Origin: Treponema sp. J25
GTDB taxonomy: Bacteria > Spirochaetota > Spirochaetia > Treponematales > Breznakiellaceae
Direction: 5' to 3'
Assembly (NCBI RefSeq): GCF_004343725.1
Contig: NZ_PTQW01000041.1
Coordinates: forward strand, 1-64,000
DNA: 64,000 nt
This document shows, one piece after another, positions 15,338-24,665 of the stretch (the first letter of the stretch is position 1; each line of letters opens with the position of its first letter). The notes beneath the pieces are model-generated. The model made no database searches. It worked only from the letters and a program-made list of their open reading frames with translations, and was not told where the DNA came from. Position numbers and translations under genes: made by a program.

Positions 15338-15604
15338 TTATTCGATAATAGCGATGATATCCGACATCTTCAGGATAAGATGCTCTACCCCATCTATTTT
15401 AATCTGGGTTCCCGCATACTTATCGTACATTACTTTCTGTCCTACAGAAACCTTAATAGCATCCTTGTCATCACCCACAGCAACTACTACACCGGTCTGG
15501 GTTTTCTCCTGAGCCGTATCAGGGATGATGATTCCCCCCGCGGTTTTCGTTTCGGATTTTTCAAGCTTAACCATTACCCGGTCAGCAAGAGGCTTTACCG
15601 TCAT
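15338..15604 (-). CDS. groES: Co-chaperonin GroES
   Basis: This 88-residue protein has the classical layout: VKPLADRVMVKL at the start, the mobile loop ETKTAGGIIIPDTA and a C-terminal strand ending MSDIIAIIE. It caps the GroEL barrel. AGGAGG lies 6 nt before the ATG. groEL is not adjacent, as in several spirochaetes. No CIRCE inverted repeat is seen upstream, so HrcA control is not supported. Confidence 0.97.
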   Translation of the reverse strand: MTVKPLADRVMVKLEKSETKTAGGIIIPDTAQEKTQTGVVVAVGDDKDAIKVSVGQKVMYDKYAGTQIKIDGVEHLILKMSDIIAIIE

Positions 15605-15660
15605 ACCAATTCCTCCTGAATGTATCTACGAGAATGTGAGTATTTATAGAATACGGTTAT

Positions 15661-15690
15661 AATATACGAAAGAGAAGGGATAAAGGTCAA
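15661..15690 (-). promoter_or_regulatory. Promoter of groES
   Basis: On the minus strand TTGACC (15690-15685), an 18-nt spacer and TATATT (15666-15661) lie 57 nt before the start codon. A TTATAA overlapping the -10 gives an alternative. Confidence 0.6.
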
Positions 15691-15731
15691 CAAAAAAAGT
15701 GTTTGCTTTTTTGGAATGGTAAGGGTATTTT

Positions 15732-16427
15732 ATGTATAGGCCTATGGATATAACTTATTGGCAATTGTATTATCAACTGGGGAAACGGCACGTACGTCGG
15801 CATCACTATAAAGAAGCGATTTACTTCTTTCGACGGGCTATCGATGTGTGCCCGGTAAAGGATATAAACAAACTGGGCCCCTGTTTTTTTTCGTTGGGAT
15901 TGGCCCTAGACCGGATAGGCCGCCATCAACTGGCGGTGCAAAGTTGGGTTCAAGCTCGGCGCCTGGTAAAAACCGGGTATATTGCCCGGTTATACGACCG
16001 TTGGGTGAATGGCTATGGGAGGCGGAAGCAGAAGAATCCCGATCTGGATGATTACGATGCCTTCAGGGCGATCCAGATTGAAAAATACCTGCGAAAACGC
16101 GGTAATGGCCGCTTCTGTTCTGCCGCAGAACGGGATGTGGTATACGCAATCATCGATGACACCTGGCGCTTGCTTTCAAAAAAGCGGATCTTTTCCCACC
16201 TTTCGGTGGAAGAAAAACTAGAGCTTTTTAAACGGGCCCGTCTGGATTTTCCCTTCTTATATCTTGAAGACGCCCTTACCCCCGAACGGGAACCGGTCCT
16301 GGCCCGTTTCTCCCGGAGGGCCTCTCCTTCGTATCGGCTTCACTATGATGATCCCTGTCCCTGTGGCTCAGGGCTTCCTGCCCGGATGTGTTGTTATCGA
16401 ATTGTATCTAAAGGCTACGATTTTTGA
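15732..16427 (+). CDS. TPR protein with C-terminal SEC-C zinc motif, 231 aa
   Basis: TPR-like helices occupy residues 8-85 (GKRHVRRHHYKEAIYFFRRA, then LGLALDRIGRHQLAVQSW). A basic helical middle follows. The tail DDPCPCGSGLPARMCC (about 206-221) is a SEC-C metal-binding motif (CxCx8C[CH]), best known from the end of SecA. Stand-alone SEC-C proteins are often tied to protein export or ribosome contact, but no function can be assigned. TAAGGG sits 6 nt before the ATG at 15732; an in-frame ATG at 15744 is possible. Confidence 0.8.
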   Translation: MYRPMDITYWQLYYQLGKRHVRRHHYKEAIYFFRRAIDVCPVKDINKLGPCFFSLGLALDRIGRHQLAVQSWVQARRLVKTGYIARLYDRWVNGYGRRKQKNPDLDDYDAFRAIQIEKYLRKRGNGRFCSAAERDVVYAIIDDTWRLLSKKRIFSHLSVEEKLELFKRARLDFPFLYLEDALTPEREPVLARFSRRASPSYRLHYDDPCPCGSGLPARMCCYRIVSKGYDF

Positions 16428-16453
16428 CGGTTTTTTTGTTTTTGTGTCATAAT
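16424..16453 (+). promoter_or_regulatory. Candidate promoter of the sigma-factor gene
   Basis: TTGACG (16424-16429), an 18-nt T-rich spacer and CATAAT (16448-16453). The -35 overlaps the end of the preceding gene. This leaves a leader of about 150 nt before the start at 16611. Confidence 0.5.
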
Positions 16454-16610
16454 TACCCAACTGCAATAAAAGAGGCGTTAGTTGGTGCTTTATACGCTGA
16501 GGGCGAGCGATTGTATTTCTTTGTATTGTAGTGTTTTGTTATTTTTTTGATTTCTAGGCGTTAATATGGCATGGTTTTTGCTGTATATTTAGCACACTGG
16601 GAGGTTAGCT

Positions 16611-17489
16611 ATGACAGCAAAGACCATGGTGAAAAAGAATAAACATACCAATGAAGTACTTTCGGATGAGAATGTCCTTTCGATATATCTTAAAGAAATA
16701 AATAAGATTCCCCTTCTTACCCGGGAAGAAGAGGATGCCATAGCCCGGGCTGCGGCCCTGGGAGATAAGGCCGCCCGGGATAAGCTTGCGGCGGCCAACC
16801 TTCGGTTTGTGGTGAATGTGGCGAAGAAATATCAAAACCAGGGTATTCCCCTTTCGGATCTTATCAGTGAAGGGAATATAGGATTGCTCCATGCGATTGA
16901 ACGGTACGATGTGAATAAGGGGTATCACTTTATTTCCTATGCGGTGTGGTGGATTCGACAGGCGATTTTAAAAGCCATATGCGAGAAATCCCGGATGATT
17001 CGCTTACCCCTGAATCGGGCGAATGAACTCGTGCAGATAGAAAAGGCCCGGCGCACTATGGAGGGGAATTCTTCTGATGAGGAAATCCAGGAGATTGCCC
17101 GCATTCTTGATATGGATGCTTCCCATGTGGCGGACCTCATTAATATCAGTCGGGAAATGGTTTCTCTGGAAAGCCCCGTATACACCGACAAGGATGCTTC
17201 CAGTATTGGGGACTTCCTTGAAGATACTACCTACAAGGCGCCAGAAGAACAGGCCATCGAAAATGCCCTGAAAGAGGATATCGATGCGGTGCTGGCTACC
17301 TTAACCCAGAAGGAAGCGGAGGTTATTCGCTATCGTTTTGGTCTGAACGGTTATGCTCCCATGTCCCTTAAGGAGATTGGGGATCGCTTTAACCTTACCA
17401 AAGAGCGGATTCGTCAAATTGAAAAGAAGGCCTTAAAGCGGCTCCAGCACCCCTCCCGGCGCCAGTACCTGGAAAGTTACGTGGCGTAA
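16611..17489 (+). CDS. Sigma-70 family factor, group 1/2 type, 292 aa
   Basis: Region 1.2 (SIYLKEINKIPLLTREEE), region 2 (NLRFVVNVAKKYQ, GNIGLLHAIERYD, FISYAVWWIRQAI), region 3 and region 4 (EAEVIRYRFGL, SLKEIGDRFNLTKERIRQIE) are all present. Region 1.1 and the large insert of housekeeping RpoD are missing. The promoter-reading residues in 2.4 and 4.2 match the primary type, so it should read -10/-35 promoters like those seen in this window. It may be the small sigma-43-like paralogue known in treponemes, or an RpoS-like factor. GGGAGG lies 7 nt before the ATG. Confidence 0.9.
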   Translation: MTAKTMVKKNKHTNEVLSDENVLSIYLKEINKIPLLTREEEDAIARAAALGDKAARDKLAAANLRFVVNVAKKYQNQGIPLSDLISEGNIGLLHAIERYDVNKGYHFISYAVWWIRQAILKAICEKSRMIRLPLNRANELVQIEKARRTMEGNSSDEEIQEIARILDMDASHVADLINISREMVSLESPVYTDKDASSIGDFLEDTTYKAPEEQAIENALKEDIDAVLATLTQKEAEVIRYRFGLNGYAPMSLKEIGDRFNLTKERIRQIEKKALKRLQHPSRRQYLESYVA

Positions 17490-17519
17490 AGAAGGGGCGT
17501 TTTTCTGGCCAATAAAAAG

Positions 17520-17560
17520 AAGGGCCCCTTGGCTAAGGGCCCCTTGAAATTTTCTTTTTT
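17520..17560 (+). terminator. Terminator of the sigma-factor gene
   Basis: Two copies of GGGCCC (17522-17527, 17537-17542) pair across a 9-nt loop; TTTTCTTTTTT follows shortly after. From there to 17662 I see only a short AT-rich stretch and GGGGGGC/GCCCCTC folds. Confidence 0.65.
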
Positions 17561-17662
17561 AAAAGCTGTCAAATAGTCATCGTACCGTTATAATGGGGGG
17601 CTAAAAGGTGCCCTCACGCCCCTCATTATAAAAGGTGCGCCCGAGGTCTCCCATTACAGAAA

Positions 17663-18697
17663 TTACAGAAGGGGTACCCCCTGCTTCTTGCAAATTTCCA
17701 CCGTTTCGTCGGGCCATACCGAAGCCTGGACTTCGCCGATATGGGCCTTTCTCAGGAAGAACATACACAGCCGGGATTGTCCAATCCCACCGCCAATGGT
17801 TTGAGGAAATTCGCCTGCCAGAAGTCGTTTATGCCAGAGTAGGTGCTTCCGTTCCTCGGTGCCGGTGAGTTCCAGTTGACGTAACAAAGCTTCCTTATTT
17901 ACCCGGATCCCCATGGAAGAAAGTTCCAGCGAATCCTGCCGCACCGGATCCCAGACAATGATGTCGCCGTTGAGTCCCGGTTTACCATCTTCCCCTGGCG
18001 TGGTCCAGTCGTCGTAATCGGGGGCCCGGCCGCCGTGGGGCTTCCCATTAGAAAGGGGGGCCCCAATTCCTATGATAAAAATCGCTCCATACCTTCGGGC
18101 CAGTTCCCGTTCCCGGGCGGCCGGTTCCAGATGAGGGTACTGCTTGAGGGCATCCTCGGCATGGATAAAGGTAATCTTCTCAGGGAGAATCGGGGTTATC
18201 GAGGGATACTGTTCGTGGACCACGAATTCGGTCCGTTTGAGCACCTCATAAATTCGCTCGACGATGTGTTGAAGGAAGGCCCGGTTCCGCTGGCCCTCTT
18301 TCATAACCAGTTCCCAATCCCATTGGTCTACGTAAATAGAATGGGTTGCGTCGATGTCATCATCGGGGCGAAGGGCGTTCATATCGGTGTAGAGCCCTGT
18401 TCCCGGGCTATACCCGTAATCGGCCAGGGCCATGCGCTTCCATTTTGCGAGGGATTGAACCACTTCCATCTCTTGGTTCTGAAGGTTTTTAACGGGAAAA
18501 CGAACCGGTCGCTCTACCCCATTGAGATCATCGTTAATTCCTGACCCCCGCGGAACGAAGAGGGGACTCGTAACCCGGGAAAGCCGGAGTTCTGCCGAAA
18601 GGTTCCGCTCAAAAAAATCCTTTACCAGCTTAATTGCGTTTTCGGTCTGTCGTTGATCGAGAATCGGTTTATATTCGGGTGGTATAATGGGTGCCAT
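17663..18697 (-). CDS. asnA: Aspartate-ammonia ligase
   Basis: This 344-residue protein matches AsnA throughout. LSRVTSPLFV and SGINDDLNGVERPV lie near the start, FPVKNLQNQEMEVVQSLAKWKRMAL follows (binding region), and GGGIGQSRLCMFFL lies near the end (class II synthetase motif 3). It makes asparagine from aspartate, ammonia and ATP. AAGGAG lies 8 nt before the ATG, inside GGAGCGCTCC, a perfect 10-bp palindrome that may partly fold over the site. No neighbour shares its direction closely. Confidence 0.96.
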   Translation of the reverse strand: MAPIIPPEYKPILDQRQTENAIKLVKDFFERNLSAELRLSRVTSPLFVPRGSGINDDLNGVERPVRFPVKNLQNQEMEVVQSLAKWKRMALADYGYSPGTGLYTDMNALRPDDDIDATHSIYVDQWDWELVMKEGQRNRAFLQHIVERIYEVLKRTEFVVHEQYPSITPILPEKITFIHAEDALKQYPHLEPAARERELARRYGAIFIIGIGAPLSNGKPHGGRAPDYDDWTTPGEDGKPGLNGDIIVWDPVRQDSLELSSMGIRVNKEALLRQLELTGTEERKHLLWHKRLLAGEFPQTIGGGIGQSRLCMFFLRKAHIGEVQASVWPDETVEICKKQGVPLL

Positions 18698-18864
18698 AGG
18701 AGCGCTCCTTGTACATAAAGGTGATCACCGTCATGAAGACAGGTTAAAACCATTCCTGCTGTACTGTTAAAAAAGGGAAAGCCCACAGGAAGGGGTTTTT
18801 TAGTCTACCCTAAAATGTAATTTCTCGCAAAGGGTCAGCGTACTAAAAAGGATGCCCTAGCCTG

Positions 18865-18893
18865 TTGACATACATAACTCCCCGGGGCATATT
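18865..18893 (+). promoter_or_regulatory. Promoter of pdxST
   Basis: TTGACA (18865-18870), a 17-nt spacer holding CCCCGGGG, and CATATT (18888-18893), 23 nt before the start codon. The short leader leaves room only for the ribosome site. Confidence 0.65.
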
Positions 18894-18916
18894 GTTAGAT
18901 GACAAGGAGCTTGCAT

Positions 18917-19795
18917 ATGGAGAATCGGTTTGAGATAAATCGGGACCTTGCCCGGATGCTTAAGGGCGGGGTTATTATGGATGTGGTCAATGCCGAACAG
19001 GCCCGAATTGCGGAGGCCGCAGGGGCGGTGGCGGTTATGGCCCTGGAACGGGTGCCGGCGGATATTCGGCGGCAGGGTGGGGTAGCTCGTATGAGCGATC
19101 CGAAACTCATAAAAGAAATAAAGGCCGCCGTCAGTATCCCCGTCATGGCAAAGGTCCGGATCGGTCATTTTATGGAAGCCCGCATACTAGAGGCGATTGG
19201 GATTGATTATATTGATGAAAGCGAGGTGCTTACCCCCGCGGATGAATCCTATCATATTGATAAAAAGAGTTTCCGGATTCCCTTTGTGTGTGGGGCCCGG
19301 GATCTCGGAGAAGCCCTCAGGCGAATCGGCGAAGGGGCGGCCATGATCCGAACTAAGGGAGAGGCTGGTACGGGCAATGTGGTGGAAGCGGTGCGGCACC
19401 TACGAACGGTGAATGATCAAATTCGGCGCCTCGTCAATCTGCCCCGGGAAGAATTGATGACCGCCGCCAAGGAACTGCAGGCTCCCTATGACCTCGTGGT
19501 ATATGTGGCGGAACATGGAAAACTGCCGGTGGTGAATTTTGCGGCCGGAGGGGTGGCTACGCCTGCCGATGCGGCGTTGATGATGGCCCTGGGGGCCGAT
19601 GGGGTCTTCGTGGGATCGGGTATCTTTAAGTCTTCGGATCCGGAAAAACGGGCCGCCGCTATCGTAAAGGCCGTTACCTACTGGCAGGACCCCCAAATCT
19701 TGGCGGAAGTCTCCGAAGGGCTCGGAGAAGCCATGAATAGTATCGATCTCAGGGAATTGGCCCCCCACGAACGTCTTGCGGAGCGGGGGTGGTAA
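18917..19795 (+). CDS. pdxS: Pyridoxal 5'-phosphate synthase, synthase subunit
   Basis: This 292-residue TIM barrel carries the family landmarks [18 protein letters not shown], the active-site lysine in [23 protein letters not shown] and [19 protein letters not shown]. It builds PLP from ribose 5-phosphate, glyceraldehyde 3-phosphate and ammonia. The ATG at 18917 has AAGGAG 7 nt upstream; the ATG at 18899 lies before that site. The stop overlaps the pdxT start (TAATG), matching the tight 1:1 subunit need. Confidence 0.98.
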   Translation: MENRFEINRDLARMLKGGVIMDVVNAEQARIAEAAGAVAVMALERVPADIRRQGGVARMSDPKLIKEIKAAVSIPVMAKVRIGHFMEARILEAIGIDYIDESEVLTPADESYHIDKKSFRIPFVCGARDLGEALRRIGEGAAMIRTKGEAGTGNVVEAVRHLRTVNDQIRRLVNLPREELMTAAKELQAPYDLVVYVAEHGKLPVVNFAAGGVATPADAALMMALGADGVFVGSGIFKSSDPEKRAAAIVKAVTYWQDPQILAEVSEGLGEAMNSIDLRELAPHERLAERGW

Positions 19796-20379
19796 TGCCC
19801 CTGGTGGGAATATTGGCCCTTCAAGGGGGAGTGGCGGAACACGCAGAAATGCTTTCGTCCATCCCCGAGGTAAAGGTCCGTCTGGTACGGATTGCCTCGG
19901 ACCTGGAAGGGGTAGAGGCCCTTATTCTGCCGGGGGGAGAGAGCACGGCGGTGGGGCATATCCTTGCCACTGACCCCCGGGGTACGGCGTTACGAGAAGC
20001 CGTGCTCGAGCGTATTGCACAAGGGTTCCCGGTGTGGGGAACCTGCATGGGAGCTATTCTTCTGGCGGGTAAGATTCGCAACGATCATCGGCGGCACCTG
20101 GCCGTGATGGATATCGAAGTGACCCGCAACGCCTATGGGAGCCAGCTAGAGAGCTTTCGAACCATGGAACCGGTTAAGGGCATCGAAGGCGGCCCCTTCC
20201 CTATGGTATTTATCCGGGCTCCGGTGATTAGCCAGGTGGGCCCCGAGGTAGAGGTTCTTGCCACCCATCGGGGCCATGTGGTGGCCTGCCGCCAGGGGAA
20301 GCTCCTTGCCACGACCTTTCACCCTGAACTTACCAATGACAGCCGCTTCCATCGGTATTTTTTAAGTTTTATCTCCTAG
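19795..20379 (+). CDS. pdxT: Pyridoxal 5'-phosphate synthase, glutaminase subunit
   Basis: This 194-residue class I glutamine amidotransferase has LILPGGEST, the nucleophile Cys in GTCMGAILL (near residue 83) and the His/Glu pair in TTFHPELTND. It releases ammonia from glutamine and channels it to PdxS. I start it at the ATG at 19795, one base inside the pdxS stop; an upstream GTG at 19789 is in frame but less likely. It converges on recG with a 77-nt gap that has no obvious hairpin. Confidence 0.97.
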   Translation: MPLVGILALQGGVAEHAEMLSSIPEVKVRLVRIASDLEGVEALILPGGESTAVGHILATDPRGTALREAVLERIAQGFPVWGTCMGAILLAGKIRNDHRRHLAVMDIEVTRNAYGSQLESFRTMEPVKGIEGGPFPMVFIRAPVISQVGPEVEVLATHRGHVVACRQGKLLATTFHPELTNDSRFHRYFLSFIS

Positions 20380-20456
20380 CTCTGATCTAGATGATACCTC
20401 TTCAAAAGGGGGTGAACTCGTGGCCCTGGTTTCCCTGACCGCATCACTCGGCTGAC

Positions 20457-22592
20457 CTACAGGGCTACCCCTTCAAACGGAGGGGAACGGGAGAGGACCT
20501 CCCGAAGTACGGTGTGCTCAGGGAGGAGTAAGCCCGGGTCCTTTTCGATGATGGCAAAGGCATCGTGCCGGGCCTTCTGGAGGGTTTCCACATCCCGGAT
20601 GGGATCGGCCATGCCCAGGGTAAAGTACCCTGACTGTTCTTTCCCCGCCAAATGTCCAGGCCCGCGGATTTTTAAGTCCTCTTCGGCGATGATAAAACCA
20701 TCCTGATGATGGAGCATCGTGGTAAGTCGATGTTTACCATCCTCTGACAGGTTGTCCGAATATACTAAAAAGCAATAAGCTTGATCTGCTCCTCGACCAA
20801 CCCGACCGCGTAATTGGTGGAGTGCCGCAAGACCAAACCGTTCCGCATGCTCGACCACCATACAAGTGGCGTTGGGCACATCTACCCCTACCTCTACAAC
20901 GCTGGTAGCTACCAGGACATGTATTTCCCCCTTTCGAAAGGCCTCCATGATTTCCCGCTTTTTTTCTTCTTCCAGCCGGGAATGAATGAGGGCCACCTTA
21001 TACTCGGGGTAAACCTCCCGGGCAAGACGCTCTGCCATACTCTGGGCGTCTTTAAGGTTGGCAGTAACCTCCGACGTCCCCTCGTCGATAAGGGGATACA
21101 CAAAATAGGCCTGATGTCCCTTTTCTAGTTCCCGTCGCACAAAGTCATATACCCGTTGTTCACTGGATTGTTTCGCCAGGTGGGTTTTTACTGGTTTCCT
21201 ACCGCCGGGCATGTCATGGATGGTGGAGACCTCTAAATCGCCAAACACCGTAAGGGCCAGGGTACGGGGAATAGGGGTGGCGCTCATCATAAGGAGATCA
21301 GGATTGTTCCCTTTGGCAAGAATCTGAGACCGCTGGAGTACCCCAAAACGGTGTTGTTCATCGATAATAACGAGTTGTAGCCGGTGGTAGACCACATCCT
21401 GGGAGAAAAGGGCATGGGTGCCTACCACAAGGTCGATGTCCCCTGCGGCGAGGGCCTTAAGGAGATGGGATCGACCCTGGGCCTTAATGTTACCCGTGAG
21501 AAAGGCCACGTGCAGTCCCAGGGGTTCAAGGAGGCGGGCCGCATTTTCCGCATGCTGGCGGGCTAGTAGTTCAGTGGGAGCCATGAGCGCAGTCTGGCCC
21601 CCTAGTTCTCGGGCTGCCAGAACTGCAAAAAAAGAAACCAGGGTCTTGCCGCATCCTACGTCTCCCTGGATAAGACGGGCCATAGGAATGGGCCCCGCCA
21701 TATCTTTGTTGATATCCTTGATGGCCTGCTGCTGTCCTGGGGTAAGGGGGAAGGGAAGACGGCGAAGGAGCGCTTCCTGGAGGGGTAATAGGCCATCAGG
21801 GTTGAGCAATGGCGCCCCCTCCTTATGTTTTCTTTCTTGATCTCCCCCATGGGCTCGACGGTTTTGGGCCCTTCGCCCGATGAGCAATTCCAGGTAAAAA
21901 AGCTCTTGATAGATAAGGGTCTTTCGGGCCCGCTCAAGTTCTTCCTGGTTCAGAGGAAAATGGACCGCCCGGAGGGCCTGTGCCGTGGGGAGCAGGTTGT
22001 ATTTTTTCACTAAAGAATCGGGGAGTTCCCCTTCGATATGGAGCCCATACCGTTCTAGGGCTCGCTGTATGATCGTCCGCAGTTGATTCTGGGAAAGTCC
22101 CTCGGTAAGGCCATAAATAGGTAAAATCTTACCAAAAAGACGAGGGGGCTGATTCTTATCATGGACTGCTTCGAATTCAAAATTGGATGATTGCAGTTCT
22201 CCATATCGGTACTGAAATTGGCCCCACAGCCAGTAACTCTTACCCACCACCAGTTGTCGCTCCAGGAAGGGACGATTAAAACACACAAGGACCGCCTGGG
22301 CTGTTTCGTCTTCTATGTAAATTTTGAGAATCCGCTGTTCTCTTCCTTTTACAAAGATGCCGGGACGAGTTTGAATCCAGTCATGGGCCAGAACCCGTAC
22401 CTGGGTACATACGGTAGGTTCTTTTTGAAAGTCCTTAAGGGGAATACGACGGCTCCGGTCTTCCCAGCCCCGGGGGTAGTAGGTAAGGAGGGATGCTACT
22501 GAAGTAATCCCTAACTTTGCAAGACGAGCTGCCAGATGGGGACCGATTCCCGGGAGGGATTCAAGATGGGCCCGTAACTCTCGCACGAACAT
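20457..22592 (-). CDS. recG: ATP-dependent DNA helicase RecG
   Basis: The protein is 711 residues. The N-terminal wedge/OB region spans about residues 1-240 with the fork-binding fold. Two RecA-like motor domains follow: Walker A QGDVGCGKT, the DExH box as DEQH in IIDEQHRFGV, motif III MSATPIPRTL, and motif VI QLRGRVGRG. The C-terminal TRG-like hairpin is also present. RecG reverses stalled forks and branch-migrates Holliday junctions. The length is normal. It ends against pdxT and starts 25 nt from the YggT gene, which shares its direction. Confidence 0.97.
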   Translation of the reverse strand: MFVRELRAHLESLPGIGPHLAARLAKLGITSVASLLTYYPRGWEDRSRRIPLKDFQKEPTVCTQVRVLAHDWIQTRPGIFVKGREQRILKIYIEDETAQAVLVCFNRPFLERQLVVGKSYWLWGQFQYRYGELQSSNFEFEAVHDKNQPPRLFGKILPIYGLTEGLSQNQLRTIIQRALERYGLHIEGELPDSLVKKYNLLPTAQALRAVHFPLNQEELERARKTLIYQELFYLELLIGRRAQNRRAHGGDQERKHKEGAPLLNPDGLLPLQEALLRRLPFPLTPGQQQAIKDINKDMAGPIPMARLIQGDVGCGKTLVSFFAVLAARELGGQTALMAPTELLARQHAENAARLLEPLGLHVAFLTGNIKAQGRSHLLKALAAGDIDLVVGTHALFSQDVVYHRLQLVIIDEQHRFGVLQRSQILAKGNNPDLLMMSATPIPRTLALTVFGDLEVSTIHDMPGGRKPVKTHLAKQSSEQRVYDFVRRELEKGHQAYFVYPLIDEGTSEVTANLKDAQSMAERLAREVYPEYKVALIHSRLEEEKKREIMEAFRKGEIHVLVATSVVEVGVDVPNATCMVVEHAERFGLAALHQLRGRVGRGADQAYCFLVYSDNLSEDGKHRLTTMLHHQDGFIIAEEDLKIRGPGHLAGKEQSGYFTLGMADPIRDVETLQKARHDAFAIIEKDPGLLLPEHTVLREVLSRSPPFEGVAL

Positions 22593-22617
22593 CTAGCGTT
22601 TCCCCTATGTTTTTCTA

Positions 22618-23211
22618 TTAAAAAGGAAGGCGTACCAGCATCTGGGAAAAAAGGCGTACCAGGATACTGAGAACGAGGTACACGGAGACTAACACGAGAA
22701 ATAAGCTGATAAGGCCAGTCTGATATGTCACAATCCGATTCCGGTACAAAATACGATTTATCCGATACAAGAGGGGTTTTAGGAAGGTATCGATAATGCG
22801 CCATACGGGACTCACCGAGTTAACGCCTGCCAGATACCCTATGAAACGGATTACCGTCATCACCGCATAGAATGTTACAACAAAGGCGATAGCCGACCAG
22901 AGGCTTCCCAGAATCAGAGAAAGAATAATACCAATGGTAATACGGCCGTAAATGGCCAGGGTTGTAAAGATGTTATTGAGGACCGCGAGGGTCCCTAAAG
23001 CCAAGATGGGCGAGAAATCGATAGAGCCCCGCTGAAGGGCGGGAAAACGGCGGAACCAACCAAGGTAGGGATCGGTAATAGATGCGAGAAATCGACTTGC
23101 CGAATTGGGGGGGAATCCTTCAAACCAGCTCAAAAGAATACGGATAAAGATGAGTAGCATATACAGAGAGGTAAGGGTGCTTAATAATTTCATTACTATT
23201 GAAAGTATCAT
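22618..23211 (-). CDS. YggT-family membrane protein, two repeats, 197 aa
   Basis: Two YggT units of about 80 residues follow one another. Each has paired helices around a pattern like FIRILLSWF...FLASITDPYLGWFRR, and the second is NSVSPVWRIIDTFLKPLLYRINR. The family is linked to membrane-protein insertion, cell shape and osmotic tolerance, with no firm biochemical role. The start at 23211 has AAGGAG 7 nt upstream; the frame stays open to 23307 but has no site there. It may share a transcript with recG. Confidence 0.82.
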   Translation of the reverse strand: MILSIVMKLLSTLTSLYMLLIFIRILLSWFEGFPPNSASRFLASITDPYLGWFRRFPALQRGSIDFSPILALGTLAVLNNIFTTLAIYGRITIGIILSLILGSLWSAIAFVVTFYAVMTVIRFIGYLAGVNSVSPVWRIIDTFLKPLLYRINRILYRNRIVTYQTGLISLFLVLVSVYLVLSILVRLFSQMLVRLPF

Positions 23212-23243
23212 CGAAAAACTCCTTAGCATATTGTACAAAATGC

Positions 23244-23271
23244 TTGATTGTATTGTATAGTGTCGTATAAA
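23244..23271 (+). promoter_or_regulatory. Candidate promoter of the diguanylate cyclase gene
   Basis: TTGATT (23244-23249), a 16-nt spacer and TATAAA (23266-23271) lie between the diverging YggT and cyclase genes, about 140 nt before the cyclase start. Confidence 0.35.
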
Positions 23272-23413
23272 AACGTAGCTATCAAGTATGGAAACGTCTA
23301 TAACCAAAGCAAGGAAAACCGAACGAAATCATCAGTTTGGAATTGCCCCGTCGCAGCAATCGATCGGTGGTCCTGCGTCGTTGTATATTCTTCAAAAAGA
23401 GGTGAGGTGGCGT

Positions 23414-24658
23414 ATGTTACGGGTACTCCATGTGGATCGAAGCCTGGTGTTCCAAAAATACCTTAAAGAAATTATTCTTCGCTGTGGCCATACGGTGGAA
23501 AGCGTGGCCACAAAAAAGGAAGCCCTCCAGCGTCTTGCCCAGGGAGATGTGGATATGCTCCTCTGTGGGATGGAATTTGACGATGGGGATGCGGATAGTC
23601 TTATCATGGAGATGTCCCATGTCTCTTCCCGGGAGGTGCCCGTCCTTATTGTGACCAGCACCGATTCCCTTACCTTGCGGGAACATTTCTTTTCCCTTGG
23701 AGTGGCGGATTATATCCTTAAAAATGAGGTCGATGAGGCTCGCCTTAGAAGATTCTTTGAGGCCCAGGCCGCGGAAGACGAGCTTTCTCGGTACATGCGT
23801 AATTTACGGGTCGCCGTCCTTGATGATTCAAAGGTGATTATCCGACTTCTGCACAGTATTTTTTCGATGTATGGTTTTACAAAAGTAGAAAGTTTTCAGG
23901 ATCCTCAGGAATTGCTTGCACGAACTGAATCCTACGATATTTATCTTATTGATATGGTGTTACCCGGAACGAGTGGTGATCAGGTGGTGAATGTGTTGCG
24001 GGAACGCTTCCCTGAGGCGGTCATCATTTGTATGTCCCAGTTCACCGGGGAAAAATCCCTTACCTCGGTGCTTCTTGCGGGGGCTGATGATTACATCCAT
24101 AAGCCCTTTGATGGGGCTAGCCTTATTTCTCGGCTTAAGATCAATGTACGGGCCTACAAGTACCGAAAGCAGCTAGAACGGATGGTCCTCATCGATCCGT
24201 TAACAGAACTGTACAATCGGCGCTATCTCTTTGAACAGCTTGAGCAGGAGGAAGCAAAGGCCCGTCGATACGGGCGAGCCTTTTCGGTAATTATGGTAGA
24301 CATTGATAATTTTAAAGAAATTAACGATACCAAGGGACATCTTACGGGTGATCGGATTCTGCAGTCTGTGGGACGGGTGCTCGAGCAGTCGGTCCGGGCC
24401 GCCGATGTGGTAGGTCGTTATGGGGGGGAGGAATTCCTTTTGATTCTCCCAGAGACTGAGGAGGAAGCGGCCCGGATCGTGGCAGAAAAGATCCGCAAAA
24501 ATGTAGTCAGTTCCCCCTGGCCCGATGGGGTGTCGGGGGTGACCGTTTCTCTTGGGGTTGCGGGCTATCAGAAAGAGGAAGGTTACGAGGATCTTCTTCG
24601 TCGGGCCGATGCCAGGCTTTACCAGGCAAAACGGGAAGGCAAGAACCGGGTGGTATAA
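23414..24658 (+). CDS. Response regulator diguanylate cyclase, REC-REC-GGDEF, 414 aa
   Basis: The first receiver (residues 1-120) has only one Asp of the acidic pair (HVDRS), and Gly stands where the phosphorylated Asp should be (DMLLCGMEF). The switch Lys in YILKNE remains. The second receiver (about 132-255) is intact, with VLDDSK and the acceptor Asp in YLIDMVLPG. The cyclase domain has GGEEF near residue 337 and, five residues before it, RAAD, an inhibitory c-di-GMP site. This is the PleD layout, so the enzyme should make c-di-GMP when the second receiver is phosphorylated and be product-inhibited. The start at 23414 follows GAGGTGAGG. No kinase gene is adjacent. Confidence 0.92.
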   Translation: MLRVLHVDRSLVFQKYLKEIILRCGHTVESVATKKEALQRLAQGDVDMLLCGMEFDDGDADSLIMEMSHVSSREVPVLIVTSTDSLTLREHFFSLGVADYILKNEVDEARLRRFFEAQAAEDELSRYMRNLRVAVLDDSKVIIRLLHSIFSMYGFTKVESFQDPQELLARTESYDIYLIDMVLPGTSGDQVVNVLRERFPEAVIICMSQFTGEKSLTSVLLAGADDYIHKPFDGASLISRLKINVRAYKYRKQLERMVLIDPLTELYNRRYLFEQLEQEEAKARRYGRAFSVIMVDIDNFKEINDTKGHLTGDRILQSVGRVLEQSVRAADVVGRYGGEEFLLILPETEEEAARIVAEKIRKNVVSSPWPDGVSGVTVSLGVAGYQKEEGYEDLLRRADARLYQAKREGKNRVV

Positions 24659-24665
24659 GAGGCGC

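Noticed and set aside
15605-15690. CIRCE operator before groES
   Set aside because: No TTAGCACTC-N9-GAGTGCTAA-like inverted repeat is present.
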